A stretch of DNA of 5,512 nucleotides from CAYNNP01 sp964398215 (GTDB lineage: Bacteria > Planctomycetota > Planctomycetia > Pirellulales > Pirellulaceae). The translations under genes were made by a program, and so were the position numbers. Below the pieces are notes generated by a model. The model was not told where the DNA came from and searched no databases. It saw nothing but the letters and a program-made list of their open reading frames with translations. This document shows, in pieces, positions 5,419-5,512 of the stretch (the stretch's first letter is position 1; each line of letters opens with the position of its first letter). The stretch covers positions 1 to 5,512 of the forward strand of contig CAYNNP010000344.1 of assembly GCA_964398215.1 (NCBI GenBank), given 5' to 3'.

Positions 5419-5511
5419 TTTTGGAGTTGCGCTCTTTTGGTAACCCGCAGCGTGAGCGAGGAACCGCATCAGTAATGACTGTCCCTCGCTCACGCTTTTT
5501 GAAGTTGCGCT
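5419..5511. repeat. Planctomycete palindromic repeat (TRSVSEE type) with flanking direct repeats
   Basis: GCGTGAGCGAGG (5450-5461) and CCTCGCTCACGC (5484-5495) form a perfect 12-bp inverted repeat. The 22-nt loop carries an inner stem CAGT/ACTG (5470-5473/5478-5481). TTTTT follows at 5496-5500, so the plus strand resembles an intrinsic terminator. Two near-identical 15-mers flank it, TTTTGGAGTTGCGCT (5419-5433) and TTTTGAAGTTGCGCT (5497-5511), differing at one base. Read as protein the left arm gives TRSVSEE, a string I recall from spurious planctomycete ORFs. A dispersed REP- or MITE-like element is likely; terminator use is possible. Confidence 0.6.
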
Positions 5512-5512
5512 T

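Noticed and set aside
4834..5475. 213-codon plus-strand open frame antisense to csrA
   Set aside because: It is a shadow of csrA and its leader, has no domain, and ends inside the palindromic repeat giving the spurious TRSVSEE tail.
1..5512. CRISPR array, tRNA or rRNA genes
   Set aside because: No regularly spaced direct repeats, cloverleaf or conserved rRNA segment was seen on either strand.

Overview
The window looks like chromosomal DNA of a planctomycete, most likely of the Rhodopirellula/Pirellulaceae type. Three things point there: a right-end palindromic repeat whose plus-strand translation reads TRSVSEE, a string I recall from many spurious planctomycete ORFs; the GAGGGGAGCC hairpin repeats at the left end; and weak or absent Shine-Dalgarno sequences at two of three genes. 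The taxonomy is inference, since no rRNA or marker gene is present.

Layout. Positions 1-487 hold no convincing gene but several inverted repeats: two related GAGGGGAGCC elements (about 37-98 and 429-480) and a pair of interleaved palindromes (241-284). A minus-strand gene (488-2125) encodes an exported S41/C-terminal processing protease with a TPR-like N-terminus, a PDZ domain and an intact Ser/Lys dyad. It is preceded by a strong sigma-70-type promoter (2250-2278) whose predicted transcript begins in a two-segment hairpin (2213-2244). Divergent from it, across about 470 bp, lies a plus-strand gene (2595-4664) for a large putative lipoprotein with an alpha/beta-hydrolase (lipase/esterase-like) domain fused to a roughly 300-residue N-terminal region of unknown function. 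A 99-bp convergent intergenic region with a GC-rich hairpin follows, then csrA on the minus strand (4764-5138). It encodes a CsrA translational regulator with all key RNA-binding positions and an unusually long C-terminal tail.

The most interesting part is the csrA control region (5139-5397). On the csrA strand it has a near-consensus sigma-54 (-24/-12) promoter. A 15-bp inverted pair lies at about -73/-87 and -163/-177, where enhancer-binding proteins commonly bind. The predicted +1 coincides with the first base of an 8-bp hairpin. The leader also holds two GGA motifs exactly 18 nt apart, one of them in the Shine-Dalgarno sequence, which is the arrangement expected for CsrA autorepression. 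Together these suggest that csrA is activated through RpoN and limited by its own product.

The two exported proteins (periplasmic protease and lipid-anchored hydrolase) are divergently arranged and may act in envelope maintenance. Nothing shows that they work together or with CsrA.
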